Assembly (NCBI GenBank): GCA_019925095.2
Contig: CM034406.1
Span: forward strand, 13,302,388-13,366,387
Source: Dendrolimus kikuchii
Lineage: Eukaryota > Arthropoda > Insecta > Lepidoptera > Lasiocampidae
DNA: 64,000 nucleotides
Direction of reading: 5' to 3'
Shown: piece after piece, positions 1-11,200 of the stretch
How positions within the stretch are numbered: the stretch's first letter is position 1
Layout of the letters: the number at the start of each line of letters is the position of its first letter
Notes under the pieces: model-generated
Seen by the model: the letters and a program-made list of their open reading frames with translations, nothing else
Told to the model about the DNA's origin: nothing
Databases searched by the model: none
Translations under genes and position numbers: made by a program

Positions 1-190
1 GGTCTAGAGTATGCCGCCATAATAACCTTGTGTTGTGTTCCGGCATTAGTGACCAGGTTCCAGTCTCCTTTAAGAAAGCAGCAGCGCATTTGTAGCAACT
101 TTGGTGTTGCTAATGTCCATAGGCGATGGTAACCGCTTTCCATCAAGTGGGCCGTCTGCCTGCCTGCTGAACTCCTGCAATAAAAAAAAT
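1..190 (-). repeat. Rep-A interspersed repeat, minus-strand copy
   Basis: This short repeat recurs at 10600-10875, 12120-12320, 43632-43960, 48040-48345, 49672-49890 and 61735-62010. Shared landmarks are the phrases 'gcgatggtaaccgcttt' and 'ggtctagagtatgccgcc'. It looks like a SINE-type or MITE-type lepidopteran repeat. The copy is cut by the window edge, and I cannot name the family with confidence. The 61 aa open frame here is repeat sequence, not a gene. Confidence 0.7.
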
Positions 191-607
191 CCATATATCC
201 ATTCTTGCATATATCTATACATTCTTACAAACTTTCACGTTTATAATATTTGTAGAAATACACGTGATTTGCGTCTCTGTGGCTAATAAAAATGTATCCA
301 CTGGAAACTATTTCACTTTTATCCATAACTAATACGATTAAATTAAGCCGATTTAATACGAAGTTCTCGTAACGCACTACGGCGCGATCGGCATCCTATT
401 CTAAGATGAGAATAATTTTGCCGGCTTCACTTTGAGTCCGAAACTCCGTCTTCATGGCAATGGTCTAAGGTTACACTCATGATGCTCGAAAACTAGAGTC
501 TACATAGGAGGAAATTTACAAGGTGGTATAGCCTGTGTGGTGCTCCAGAGTTGTAATGAAACATAAAAAATAATTTCTATCTAGATATGAATATATAGAT
601 GTTAGAT
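191..607. other. Gene 1 intron 4, paralogous to gene 2 intron 4
   Basis: From about 255 to 607 this matches 51640-51930 of gene 2, with shared phrases such as 'atgtatccactggaaacta' and 'ctcatgatgctcgaaaa'. It carries no gene and shows that the tandem duplication included this intron. Confidence 0.65.
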
Positions 608-608
608 A

Positions 609-1770
609 TTAGGTTGGGGAAAAAGTTTCTTCGCATTTTATATAAATATCCAAAAGGTTTTTTTGTAAAGTTTATTTACGTTTGACTAAAGTATGTAGGT
701 GCCATTTTGTTGGATAACTTTTTGCCATCTTGTAGGTAGGGACGTGATCCCATTGCTATAAAAATTTTGGGGCTTCTGATCAAAAACCTGCGACAAGTGG
801 TTTTGGCAGTCCTCTCGTGACGTTAACCTGACAAGGCCTAAGGAATTCTGCAGAGACCGAAACAGGTGAAAATCTGAAGGTGCAAGGTCAGGACTATACT
901 GTGGATGCATTAACACCTCTCAGCCAAACTCTCGTAATTTTTGCTGAGTGGCTAAAGATGTGTGAGGTCTAGCGTTATCATGGTGAAAAACCACACCCCT
1001 TCTGTTGATTAATTCCGGCCGCTTTCTCTCAACTTTTTGCTTTAATCTCATCAGTTGTTCGCAGTACAGTTCAGAATCGATGGTCCTGCCTGGCGGTAAC
1101 AGCTCATAATGAATAATGCCCTTCCAATCCCACCATACACACAGCATCACCTTGTTGCGAGTTAACCCGGGTTTCGCCACAGTCTGTGAAGCCTGACCGG
1201 CCTTTGACCACGATCTTTTTCGCACGTTCTTGTCGTACGTGATCCACTTTTCATCACCAGTTATCAGCTTCTTTAAAAATGGCTCGGTTTTATTACGTCG
1301 TAATAAAGAATCACAAATGAGTACACGGTTCATTAGGTTTCTTTCAGTGAGCTCATGAGGCTCCGAAATACCGAGCTTTTTTGTGTAACCAGCTTTTCTC
1401 AAATGCGACAAAGCCGTTTGGTGGTCAATTCTCAGTTCTCCAGCTACATCGTAACTACTAATATGCCGATCTTGCTCCACGTTTTCAAAAATGGCATCAA
1501 TTTTGTCCGTAACAGGGCGACCAGAGCGACGTGCATCTTTGATATCAAAATTTCCGGATTGAAAACGCTTAAACCAAATTTGCGCTACTGTCACAGATAC
1601 TGCAGTAGGTCCATAAACATCACAAATGTTTTTCGCGGCTTGTATTGCATTTTTACCTTTTTTGTAGTAAAATTTTAAAATGTATCGAATTTCTTCATTA
1701 GATTCACTCATTTGAACAATAAGAAAAACAAATGAAAATCACACATTTTCCTAATTTGAATTTGGGATTG
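609..1770 (-). mobile_element. mariner element, nearly complete, minus strand
   Basis: The left (3') end carries a mariner-like terminal sequence, 'ttaggttggggaaaaagttt', preceded by TA, the usual mariner target. The transposase lies at 686-1711. At the other end the expected matching terminal inverted repeat is not seen near 1770, so the element seems to lack its 5' terminus. It is absent from the matching site in gene 2 (about 51930), so it entered gene 1 after the duplication or was lost from gene 2. Confidence 0.8.
686..1711 (-). pseudogene. mariner transposase with one internal stop
   Basis: Read on the minus strand, this is one frame of about 341 residues, the usual length for mariner transposases. 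It is broken only by a TGA at 917-919, where the family normally has Trp. The N-terminal half is a helix-turn-helix region with the linker 'RRSGRPVTDK'. The catalytic triad is visible as TGDEKW, HHDNARPH and YSPDLAPSD, the D,D,D signature of mariner. The role would be cut-and-paste transposition at TA sites. A single nonsense codon in an otherwise full frame points to a fairly young, recently dead copy. A second copy of the same family begins at 63510. Confidence 0.88.
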
Positions 1771-2483
1771 AACGCTTTTATTAACTTACACAGTCGTACG
1801 TGATTCCTCTCCGCATGGTTGCCCCTACATACAACTAACGACGCACTGTTCCGACGATAACATGTCTCACCCACAAACCGTCGCCGATATTGCGTAGATC
1901 ATCTCCAACTACTGCAGTGCTCACCTCCGAATTTACCGCACGTAGGTCGCTTCTGGATCTTCTCTTAAACTACTCTACACTCCTTCACTGAACTGTCCAC
2001 TCAACTTTTCAGTTAATTTACCACTAAACTCGTCACTGTCTTCTATTAAACTTTTCTTCAAACTCTTTCGTATCGCACTTGTCGCTTCGCTGTCTTGAAT
2101 TAAACTACCCGGTAGTCTCGCTTTACGTTGGTTATATACCCGAAAGAATCTTCTAGAACTCAAAATTTCGACCTTCTTTTCGTTATTCTTTTATTTACTA
2201 TATATCCCTTTCTAAACATCTATCTATCTCTGTCTTTTCCTTTCCGAACTTTCTATTCTAGAACTTTCGTTCATCGTCTATCTATCCCCTTCTAATATCT
2301 ATATATCTCTGTTTTTCCCTTCCCGAACTTTATATTCTAAAACTTTCGTTCATCATCAATCCCTTTTTAAAATGTATCTGGCCTTAGTTTTTCCTTCCAG
2401 AATCTTCTACTGTTTTCTAAGTCTTAAAACCGGCTTACGGTGCCAGTAAGTTCTACCCACGGTCGCCACAATATATAAGTAAG
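1771..2483. other. Gene 1-specific intronic DNA, unassigned
   Basis: This stretch is missing from gene 2, where sequence runs from the equivalent of 607 straight to the equivalent of 2484 ('gggttacaatttgttagtg'). It is probably one insertion with, or flanking, the mariner. I see no recognisable protein; the 62 aa open frame at 1975-2163 is low complexity. Confidence 0.4.
2202..2362. repeat. Two tandem ~80-bp units
   Basis: Two consecutive units share the order 'atctatctatctctgt', then 'ccgaactttctattcta', then 'aactttcgttcatc', with about 85-90% similarity by eye. They are pyrimidine-rich and non-coding. Confidence 0.6.
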
Positions 2484-2514
2484 GGTTACAATTTGTTAGT
2501 GAACTAACCGGTTT

Positions 2515-4290
2515 AAATATTACAAAAACGTTGCGTTTTTGATACCGACGGTTAGAATGTAACCGCCTGGTAACTCTACTGATGTTTCTATAAAGAACTG
2601 TTCGTAGCTAGTTACTCATGAAATTACCAACTACCGATGGGAGGGATTTTCTAACCGGTAGACTTTCTGTATGGAAACGACAGATGAAGTGTTTCTATAT
2701 TATAACCGCTGGTTGTCAACACTACTTACTATTCGTAGGAATTTTATTACCACCCGATTTCGGCCAGTTTTGTTTCCTTGTCGAGGTTGCCGGTTTATTT
2801 GTCATTATAAATAGGTGATTTTAAATTAAATTAAACTCTAATTTTTTACTTCTTTTTTTAACTTGGATTTAATTCTTATTAATATCTTTCAAATTTGTTA
2901 TTTCTGCCTTTAACAGTTCTAATTCCAATTCTAATATTGGTTCACTATTCATCTTTATTAAAAGTAACTTTGTCTGCCTGTCTGTTACCCTTTCACTGAA
3001 AAACTACTGGACCGATTTGGATGAAACACATATATTCTTTTTTGATGCCGAGGATGAACATAGAATACTTTTTATTCTGAAAAATGGGATAGTTTCGGGG
3101 ATAAAAGTATATTTTTCTGTTTGCCTGTAATGCTTTCACGTAAAACTATTGGACCGATTTGGCTGAAACTTGGTATATAAGTAAGTTCAATGTCTAGGAG
3201 AGAATCTTTTTTATTATTCTTGAGCTACACCTGCGATAACGTTATAACTATCGATTGTGACCTAATGCGTCTTAAATATAGCGTTTAAAAATAACACTGT
3301 GACTAATAATATTTTCTTAAGTTTTCGCGACTTGTATACATAATAAAACTACGTTTTAACGGTTTTAAGCGCGGCAATTTATTTATCACTTCACTTTTCA
3401 GTGGCCCTGATCACGGTAGACCGTTCTTCCGTGATTATGGCCACTGAAAAGTGGCCGAAACGTCGGAACAACCAAAATCAAATAAATTACCGCGCTTAAA
3501 ACCGTTAAAACGTAGTTTTACTGTGAATAATTATAACATTATTAATACATAAGGCCTTAGTACGTACTAACTGTCAATATTTAACGTCATTAATAATAAA
3601 TTGCAACATCGCTTCAAACAACACATTAAATCCATCGCTACATCTGTGTGAAACGGCCGCGTTGCAAAAAAGTTCCCTAAAACAATTGAATGAAAACAAA
3701 AATCGGACAAGGTTCCCACACAGTTTACGTCATTTGACTATGGAATTAAAAAACCGTTGTTTTTAGCGTTGGCGTTAGCGTTATTTAAAAAAAAATGCGA
3801 TCGAAAACCACAAATCCCTATAACTAGCGAGAAATTTCTGAAGTGACCACATTGTTTCATCTTTTTTTTTACAACAAATCTAATCACATTGAAACAATCA
3901 TTGTTTGAAAAGTTTATAATATGTTGTTTACATTGCAGCGTTTTGTTCATGCAACATTCATATAAAATGGCTCTGTAATTGTAAGTATTTTTAAAGCAGA
4001 TTGATTTTTAATGACAATCGTATATTACAAAAGTCACTTCTTTTAAAAATATACTTATTTTGTAGTTATACGTCAACTCATTGAATTACGTTGCGTGCTG
4101 CTACTACAACTATGTTGCGTTAGCAAAACGCTTGGGAGGGAATTGGTAACTGATAACCGACAGTATTTCTAACTAACAATGAGCTTGTGAAACGCTCGTA
4201 TAGCCCTCTCAAGCATCGGTTATTGGTAGCTTTAAAATCAATCAGTTACTATTACAGACAACTGTCGGTAAAATATAGAAACCGGGGGTA
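2515..4290. other. Gene 1-specific intronic DNA with repeats
   Basis: Gene 2 lacks this block: 'gttagtgaactaa' is followed directly by 'gtcgtaacttg' near 51960. It holds a hairpin repeat (3308-3520) and, at 2990-3200, two diverged direct repeats around 'ttggaccgatttggctgaaa', a motif common in lepidopteran interspersed repeats. There are no supported genes. Confidence 0.4.
3308..3520 (-). repeat. Hairpin repeat, copy A
   Basis: Long inverted arms ('aaaactacgttttaacggtt' at 3346 and its complement ending at 3520) enclose a second inverted pair around 'cttttcagtggcc'. The left end has an extra single-sided tail ('cttaagttttcgcgacttg'). Near-duplicate flanks ('ctgtgactaat' at 3297-3307, 'ctgtgaataat' at 3521-3531) suggest a target duplication of about 11 bp. 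Confidence 0.75.
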
Positions 4291-4417
4291 AGTCGTGTAA
4301 CTTGCAAAATAAAGCAATAATAATTTATCTAATGGAGTTAATAGATAACTCCCAAAATCGTAAAAATTGCTTTTAATTTTTAAACCATGGTCGAAAATTT
4401 GGGCAAAGCAATATCTA

Positions 4418-4562
4418 ATAAAACTACGTTTTAACGGTTTTAAGCGCGGTAATTTTATTTGATTTTGGTTTTTCCGACGATTCAAATAAAATTACCGCGC
4501 TTAAAACGGTTAAAACGTAGTTTTATTATGTATACAAGTCGCGAAAACTTAAGAAAAAAAAA
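4418..4562 (+). repeat. Hairpin repeat, copy B, with exact target duplication
   Basis: This short copy is almost entirely stem: about 45-bp arms flank 'gattttggtttttccgacga'. The right end runs through 'gtatacaagtcgcgaaaac' into a run of A. It is bounded by 'caatatcta' at 4409-4417 and 4563-4571. Gene 2 has the uninterrupted site ('caatatccaatttg', about 52379), so this is an insertion with a 9-bp duplication. Confidence 0.82.
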
Positions 4563-5103
4563 CAATATCTAACTTGTAGAATGTGCAAAAAAAATTACAG
4601 GAAAAATTAGTTTGAAAAATATCCGATGGTTTGATTTTGAGGTATGAAGTATTTAGCAATTAAAAAGGTTTTTATGGTTCCATGAGCAAATAATTAAAAC
4701 AGGATGTTGGCGCACGATTAGCCTGGAGAGGTACACACTGGTCCAGCCGGGTTGAAATCATTACCTCGTGCCGGTGTGTACGCACAATATTAACATTAGT
4801 CTATGAGAAACGCTCGTAGTCTACGGCCAACCGCAAATATTCGAAATCTATTACTGCACGAAAAACGAACCTTTGTACGCGCAACCAAGATTTTGTTGTA
4901 ATATTGTAAATTATTATAATAAACGCAATATTAAGCGAAAAGTTGCTTCATTGGAGACTTCCTACGCTTCACAGGGTGTTTGCCAATTCTACGAAACTCT
5001 TTACAACACGTACTAGCATTTGACCGATACTTTATGCTGCACTGACTGTAGTCTTAAGCGAAAGGATTTTTTACAATAAATCACTAATTTTATCTTCTTT
5101 CAG

Positions 5104-5274
5104 GTGTGTCCTGTATAGAGGATCCTAACAAGTTAGGAAGAACTTTGTTACCGGGTGAAATGTTAGTCAAAGTTGGGGCTTATGATTTGAACGATTGGAC
5201 TGAAGAACATACTGTCACTGTGGGCATTAAAAACATTACCATACATGACGATTATAATTCGGAAGTTTTCAGAA
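5104..5274 (+). CDS. Gene 1 exon 5
   Basis: The acceptor is 'tttcag' and the donor 'gtaagt'; the exon is 171 nt, phase 1 at both ends. It encodes SVSC, then a segment ending 'HDDYNSEVFRS' that precedes the Asp102 exon. The Ser before Cys58 replaces the catalytic His. It matches gene 2 exon 5 (52641-52811) in length and phase. Confidence 0.88.
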
Positions 5275-8200
5275 GTAAGTTTCTCAAGGCTGACGACGAA
5301 CTATGAATTGGCGTTGTCCAAAAAAAAACACCTTTAGTTTATATTTCTAATAAAATAGGAAGTTATAATAAATTGATTTTAATATTTGTGGAATATTTTG
5401 GAATATGAATGAAATATTTTATGGAAGTCATCCACTGCACGTGGCGTACGTACGCTGCACATGCGTTGGTAAGCTATGGAATGAACACCCGCCCGCAGCT
5501 TTCCCACAGCGTTACAGGAGCCCCATGCTCTTCAAAAAGGGCGTAAATACATATATAAAGACTCAATGAGATAGACAACGCGTCGGTTATCTTGACGTTG
5601 CAGATGTCCATGGGCGACGGTAACTACTTGCAATCAAGTGGATACGTTTATTAATATTCCTCACGCAAACGTTAAAAATATTATTATTTTAGGCTCTAGT
5701 TATTTTTTATTCTAATACGTGGGACACTCGGAAAGTTTTACGAAAATAACAAGAAAGTTTCTATAGGTAAATATTTTTTATTTATTTTATTTTCACAGTA
5801 TTTTGCACCAGCCTCTATACAAAGTTTCATGCGTCTGAACCAGTTTTCGAAACACTTTTTCCAGTCCCCCGCAGACATCTCGTTTACAGCTTGCTCGAAC
5901 GCTGAAGGCCCATCTTCCGGCGGCGAAAATTGTATCCCTTTAGCTGATTTTTTATTTTCGGGAATAAAAAGAACTCAAATGGTGCTAGGTCAGGGCTGTA
6001 AGGAGGGTGACCTAGGAGTTTGACTGGCGTGCTCTCCAGGAAGTCCCTCGTTATGAGCGCGGTATGGGCGGGCGCGTTGTCGTGGTGGAGAAGTAGCCCG
6101 CGGAGCCCTGCGCTTGTTGCTCACAACACAGAAAATTTCTGTCAAGCGGTAGAGTACCTACCATTCGCTGTGGATACTTCTTTAGGTCCGTGAAGGAATT
6201 GACACCAGCCAGTCCAATTGAAAAAACTCGCTATCAAAATCTTCCCCCCACTTCTAGATCGCTTCACTTTGATAGGCGTTGATTCGTTTTGAAACACTCA
6301 AACCGTCGACTAGCGCTTCGTTCCAGATCGTATTGATAAATCCAGCACTCATTACCTGTAATGATGTCGTAAACACGCCGAGATAAGCCTGCTTCAAATT
6401 TGTTTATCACATCATGGCACCATTCCACCCGGGCCTGCTTCTGAGCATCGGTGAAGTTGTGCGACACCCAGCATAAAACTATCCTCCTCACGCAAAGATG
6501 CACATGTAGAATGTCGTGAAAGCTTCCCTATCCAATCTGCAGTACGTGCTTAATCTCTTGATACGTAAGTCGCTTATTGTCCTGGATTAAATTTTTCGCT
6601 GCTAGCACATTTTCTTCCTTAACAGCTGTTAAAGGGCGACCACTTCTTTCTTCATCCGCCAAAGATAGTGGACCACGCTTGGATTCGTTGTACAAACGAT
6701 ACACGGTTACTTCAGCCATGAATGCCATTTGAAGTCTATCGTACGATTCGTCCGGTTTTAGGCGACAATTGATATCGTAAAAAATCATAGCACGAAATGT
6801 TCCCGGTACAGATTCATTTTTCAATGAGACAATAATTTAAATTAGCTCGCAAACAATGTGGAGGGAAATTTTCAAATTGGAACCTACCTATTTTTATATA
6901 TAAATAATCATATTTTCAAAATAGATTATATCTGGCCAGTCTCTCATACATAAAAACTTTTTTCGAAATACTTTCTGAGTGGCCTAGTACTTATTTTGAA
7001 CAAAACAATATAGATGAAAGAAAGAAATAATTTATTTCCTGGGAAAGCGACAATACAAGGATATGAAAAGAATTCATACATTTCTATGATTAAATTTCTG
7101 ATGTATACGCCGCGCGTTCCACAAATAAATTGAGCAACTCTGCTTAAAGCTCTTCTGGAAATTCCTCCAGCACAGCGATGATTTTCACTGCCAACCCAAC
7201 TCATTGATTAATATTTGACCCATCATGGATATATATAGATTACATTCTTGCAAATAATTTTAGACAGAATTTGTTAAAAATAATAAAGAAGTAATTTAAG
7301 TTTTTTTTTGTAAATTGAGATGTTATTATAATGCTTTAATGTTTGTTTTTTTATATTTGTTTTTTTTTAGATGACATAATTGTGTTAACCTTGAACAGGG
7401 ATTTGTTATTCAACAATTATATTAGACCTGTTTGCTTATGGAGAGAGGAAACAAAGGAACAGGAGAATGTTATAGGTCGCAACGGTGTTGTAAGTTACTT
7501 TCAGTAAAAGTCAGTTTTCTATGGAATCTTTATAAATCTATATTCATCATATTCACATATACTTCAAAGCATGTATATCAGTTATTTACTCGTTAACAAC
7601 AGAAATTTGAGATGAGTGAACACATAAGAGTACATTCCCAGATACATATCTGAACGAATATAACTATTATAGTAGTTTAAATATATTAAGCTACCACAAT
7701 TAATTGTAAAAGATGTGAGAGATAAATTTGGATTAATTAATTAATTAGAAAACGTCTTATATTATAGCAGACATAAGCGAAGTCTGTCTTACATGACATG
7801 ACATTATATCTTTGTAAACGTTGGTAGAGGTTGGCGCTGAGGAATGAAACCTCCGTGTTACATCCTCCCCCTCTAACCTAGAGCAAGCGCTCTCGTGTCT
7901 AGGTCAGCTTCCTGGGTCAACCTCGCTTCCGTCGCTTATGAACAGGGGATTCAGTGCTCCCTACATATGGACTTAACTGAAACTGTGGTCTGTATCTGTA
8001 CAAGATGCTATCTGGTATGATGCGGAACGTCAAATAACAATATTACAAACCTCGGTATCCTTTTGTCGGTTTCTCAAATTTTATTTGACTTTGAGATAAC
8101 TTCGTGCCGTGGTTTTGTCCTTGCAAACTAATGTGTTCTATTGACATTAAACGCGTTCAGCTGTACAGGTTGATTTGTAGCCAATTTAGTTATCTCATAA

Positions 8201-11200
8201 TCTTTCGACTCCAATTTGGATAATTTGTTAATCTGCAAACACTTTGCTTTAGGTTTTTTAAAACATTTTTCGATAGTTTGGCCAAAGATTTTGCAATAAA
8301 TGCATTTTGGTCGGATGCGTTTAATTATTTTTTGACCACTATTGTCAATACAATTAGATGTTGGCGACCGCTTGACGTCGTCAACTTTATTGTTATAAGT
8401 CTGAGAAGGAGGCGGATTTAAGACTGGTATTCTCATCGTATTATAGGAAGGGTGTAGTACATTTAGCTCTATCAATGCTTCTTCCACTGACCTGAGTTTA
8501 AAAATTAAATTAATCTCTAAATCTGATGCTTAACAATCCATAAACTATATCTAATTTGGTTTCTTCTGGAAGTTCGTAAGGCAATTTAGCTAGCAGAGAT
8601 CTTAATCTACACACAATTTTTTTTTAAACCTCGCGAAATATTTTGTGTGCGGGCTGCTGGTTGCCGTACATTCCACGAAGTCGATGAAGGGCGTCGTTCT
8701 ATGTGCTGACAGTTGATTTGATACCTTGCCACCACACGGCGGCATCACCGACCAGCAACATAGGTAGCCATAGTAGATTGTACTGTTGAAGCTCTTGGTG
8801 TTACAGTTTGAAGCAGTTGTTCCAGTAATATGCGAGTGGTTTCAGACTGATTTTGTGTGATTTGTGTAATTAGACTTTGCAGCATATCGTAAGATATGAT
8901 GATACTTTGTGTCGTCATCGTCGCTTCAGGTTCGTACTCAGAGCTGAAGGTGTGGATGACAATTCGTCGTCGTTGTTTTTCTGTACGCGTCTCTTCGGCA
9001 GCAAAGCGGTAAAATACAAAATAGTTAAACGTTTCCAAGCTTAAGCTCGACCGGTGATGCGTCTAATTCCCAAAAGAAAACTTGACACGTTATTATGAAA
9101 AATTCGTTCGCTCTCATGGTGACTATTTTCTTTTTTTTTCAAATATATTAAATTTATATAATTTTGGTACGAACTTCGAGTTCGGCGTCAGTTTGGTAGT
9201 TTAAATATTCAGAGCTACTACAAGATGTTAGATGTTTTAGATTTAAAATTGATTTTAATTCAGATCACGGAAAATCGTGCACAGCGGACATTAGCGAATT
9301 GTCTTACTTTGACATCGTGAACAGTACATCATTTCACTTTGGTGGAGGTTGCTGCCAAAGTGTAAAACCTCTGTGTTACACTATAATGAATTAAATGAAT
9401 AGTGGCCGGTTCCTATATCTTATTATTCATTTACTTGCCCTATCATAAGTTAAATTTTGACATTACTTGAATGTGTTTATGTCAAATATTAACCGATAGT
9501 AAGGCAAATGGACGGTCGGTCAGGCAAGGAAACCGACCATATGAGACGGTGTACATACACATCCGAACGTGTGGTGTGAAAGATACGAAGTATGATAGAA
9601 GAGGACAGACGACGAATGGCGAGCGTAATTATATTAAATATCTGTAAATAAAAATACATATTTGTATGTTTGTCCCCTAGATCATAGGACGTATACCTTT
9701 ATTTACCATTGTACTTATCATTACGACTGTATATACGAATTTATTTTGTAACATTGTGTGCAATAAAGTATATTCTATTCTATTCTTTATGGTTTGTCCT
9801 CTATGTATTTCGGAATTATTGATCAGATTGTTAATAAACTTTGGTAGGGTGTTATGAGTTGATCTTCATTTATTTGGGACTTTTGTCACGTAGGTATGTC
9901 AGCCCCATTATCTCCTAAACACACAATAACTCATATATTAAATTTTAAATAATGAGCTGGCTAACAAACTAGCCTTCTTTGCGGCTGACTCTGCTAGAAT
10001 TTTTATAAAATTATCTACATCAAAACGATTCAGTCCCAACTCCTTCATCAGTTGTTCTCTGTCTTCTTTATTTTTGCTGCATTCCATTAACAGATGTTGG
10101 ACAGCCTCACGAGTTCCACACAGTAGACAGTTTGGAGAATCAACTTTGCCCATGAGGTGGCCAAAACTTCTTGTCGGGAAGTGACCTGTTCGGATTCTAT
10201 TTAGTAGCTTTATATATGGCCTGTTTAATTTTCCTACAGAAATCCGTGGAATTTGGGGGGGTTGAGATTGTATCGTTTTGTACCATATATCGTTTTCTCT
10301 ACTTCTCTCAACAAAGTATTCTTTGAATTTAGAAATACATAATTTTCTACATATATACAGATATTCTCTATGGTCTGGTTGTATAGAAGTTGGGTCTCCT
10401 TCGATCACTGCAACTTTAGCTAGTTTGTCAGCCATTTCATTACCTCTTAACCCAATATGCGAAGGAACCCATTGCAACTTTAAAACTATATTTTTCTGAG
10501 AAAAATTGTATATTTTTTGGTAATTTGGTAAGCAATCGAGATACCTCTGAAGCCAGAGGAACTTCAAAAACAATTTTTTACTTTAGGTATTTCTACTTTA
10601 ATACAATTTCCATCGGCCGGGCGAGCTGTAGTAAGAAATGACAAAACAATCCACAGCCATGTAGTAGGGTATTTGCCCGTCTGGATAGCTATCATCCCCG
10701 GTCTAGAGTATGCAGCCATAAGAACCTTTAGTTGTATTTCGGCATTAGTGGCGATGTTCTAGTCCCCCTTTAGAGAGAAGCAGCACATTGGTAGCAATTT
10801 TGATGTTGATGTTACAAATGTCCATAGGCAATGGTAACCGCTTCCCACCAGGTGGGCTGTCTGTCTACTGAACTTAAGAAAAAACAAGATAAAAAAGTAA
10901 ACAAAGCGAAAATAAAATGATGTTATGTTTTTAGAAACACGTAGGATTTCGTATTTTAGATTTGTACGTCATTATTACTGGGCGATTGTCATATTAAAAT
11001 CTGAATTTAAATAGTGCACAATTTTATTCTATTCTAACCTTTAGGTAACTGGCTGGAGTCGTAACGTGAACAATGGTACTGGACCAGAGAAACCTTCGCA
11101 AGGGAACTTCCTGATAGTATCCACTGAAGACTGCAGGGCGTCGTCTCACACAGAGTTTGACGATTTCACTCGAGACACAACTCTCTGTGCTGGTAAGTCT

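Noticed and set aside
1975..2163. 62 aa Ser/Lys-rich open frame
   Set aside because: Low-complexity sequence in a gene 1-specific intronic insertion, with no splice or homology support.
5104..5306. Stand-alone 66 aa gene
   Set aside because: It has AG acceptor and GT donor sites and matches an exon of the tandem paralogue; the frame runs on into the intron by chance.
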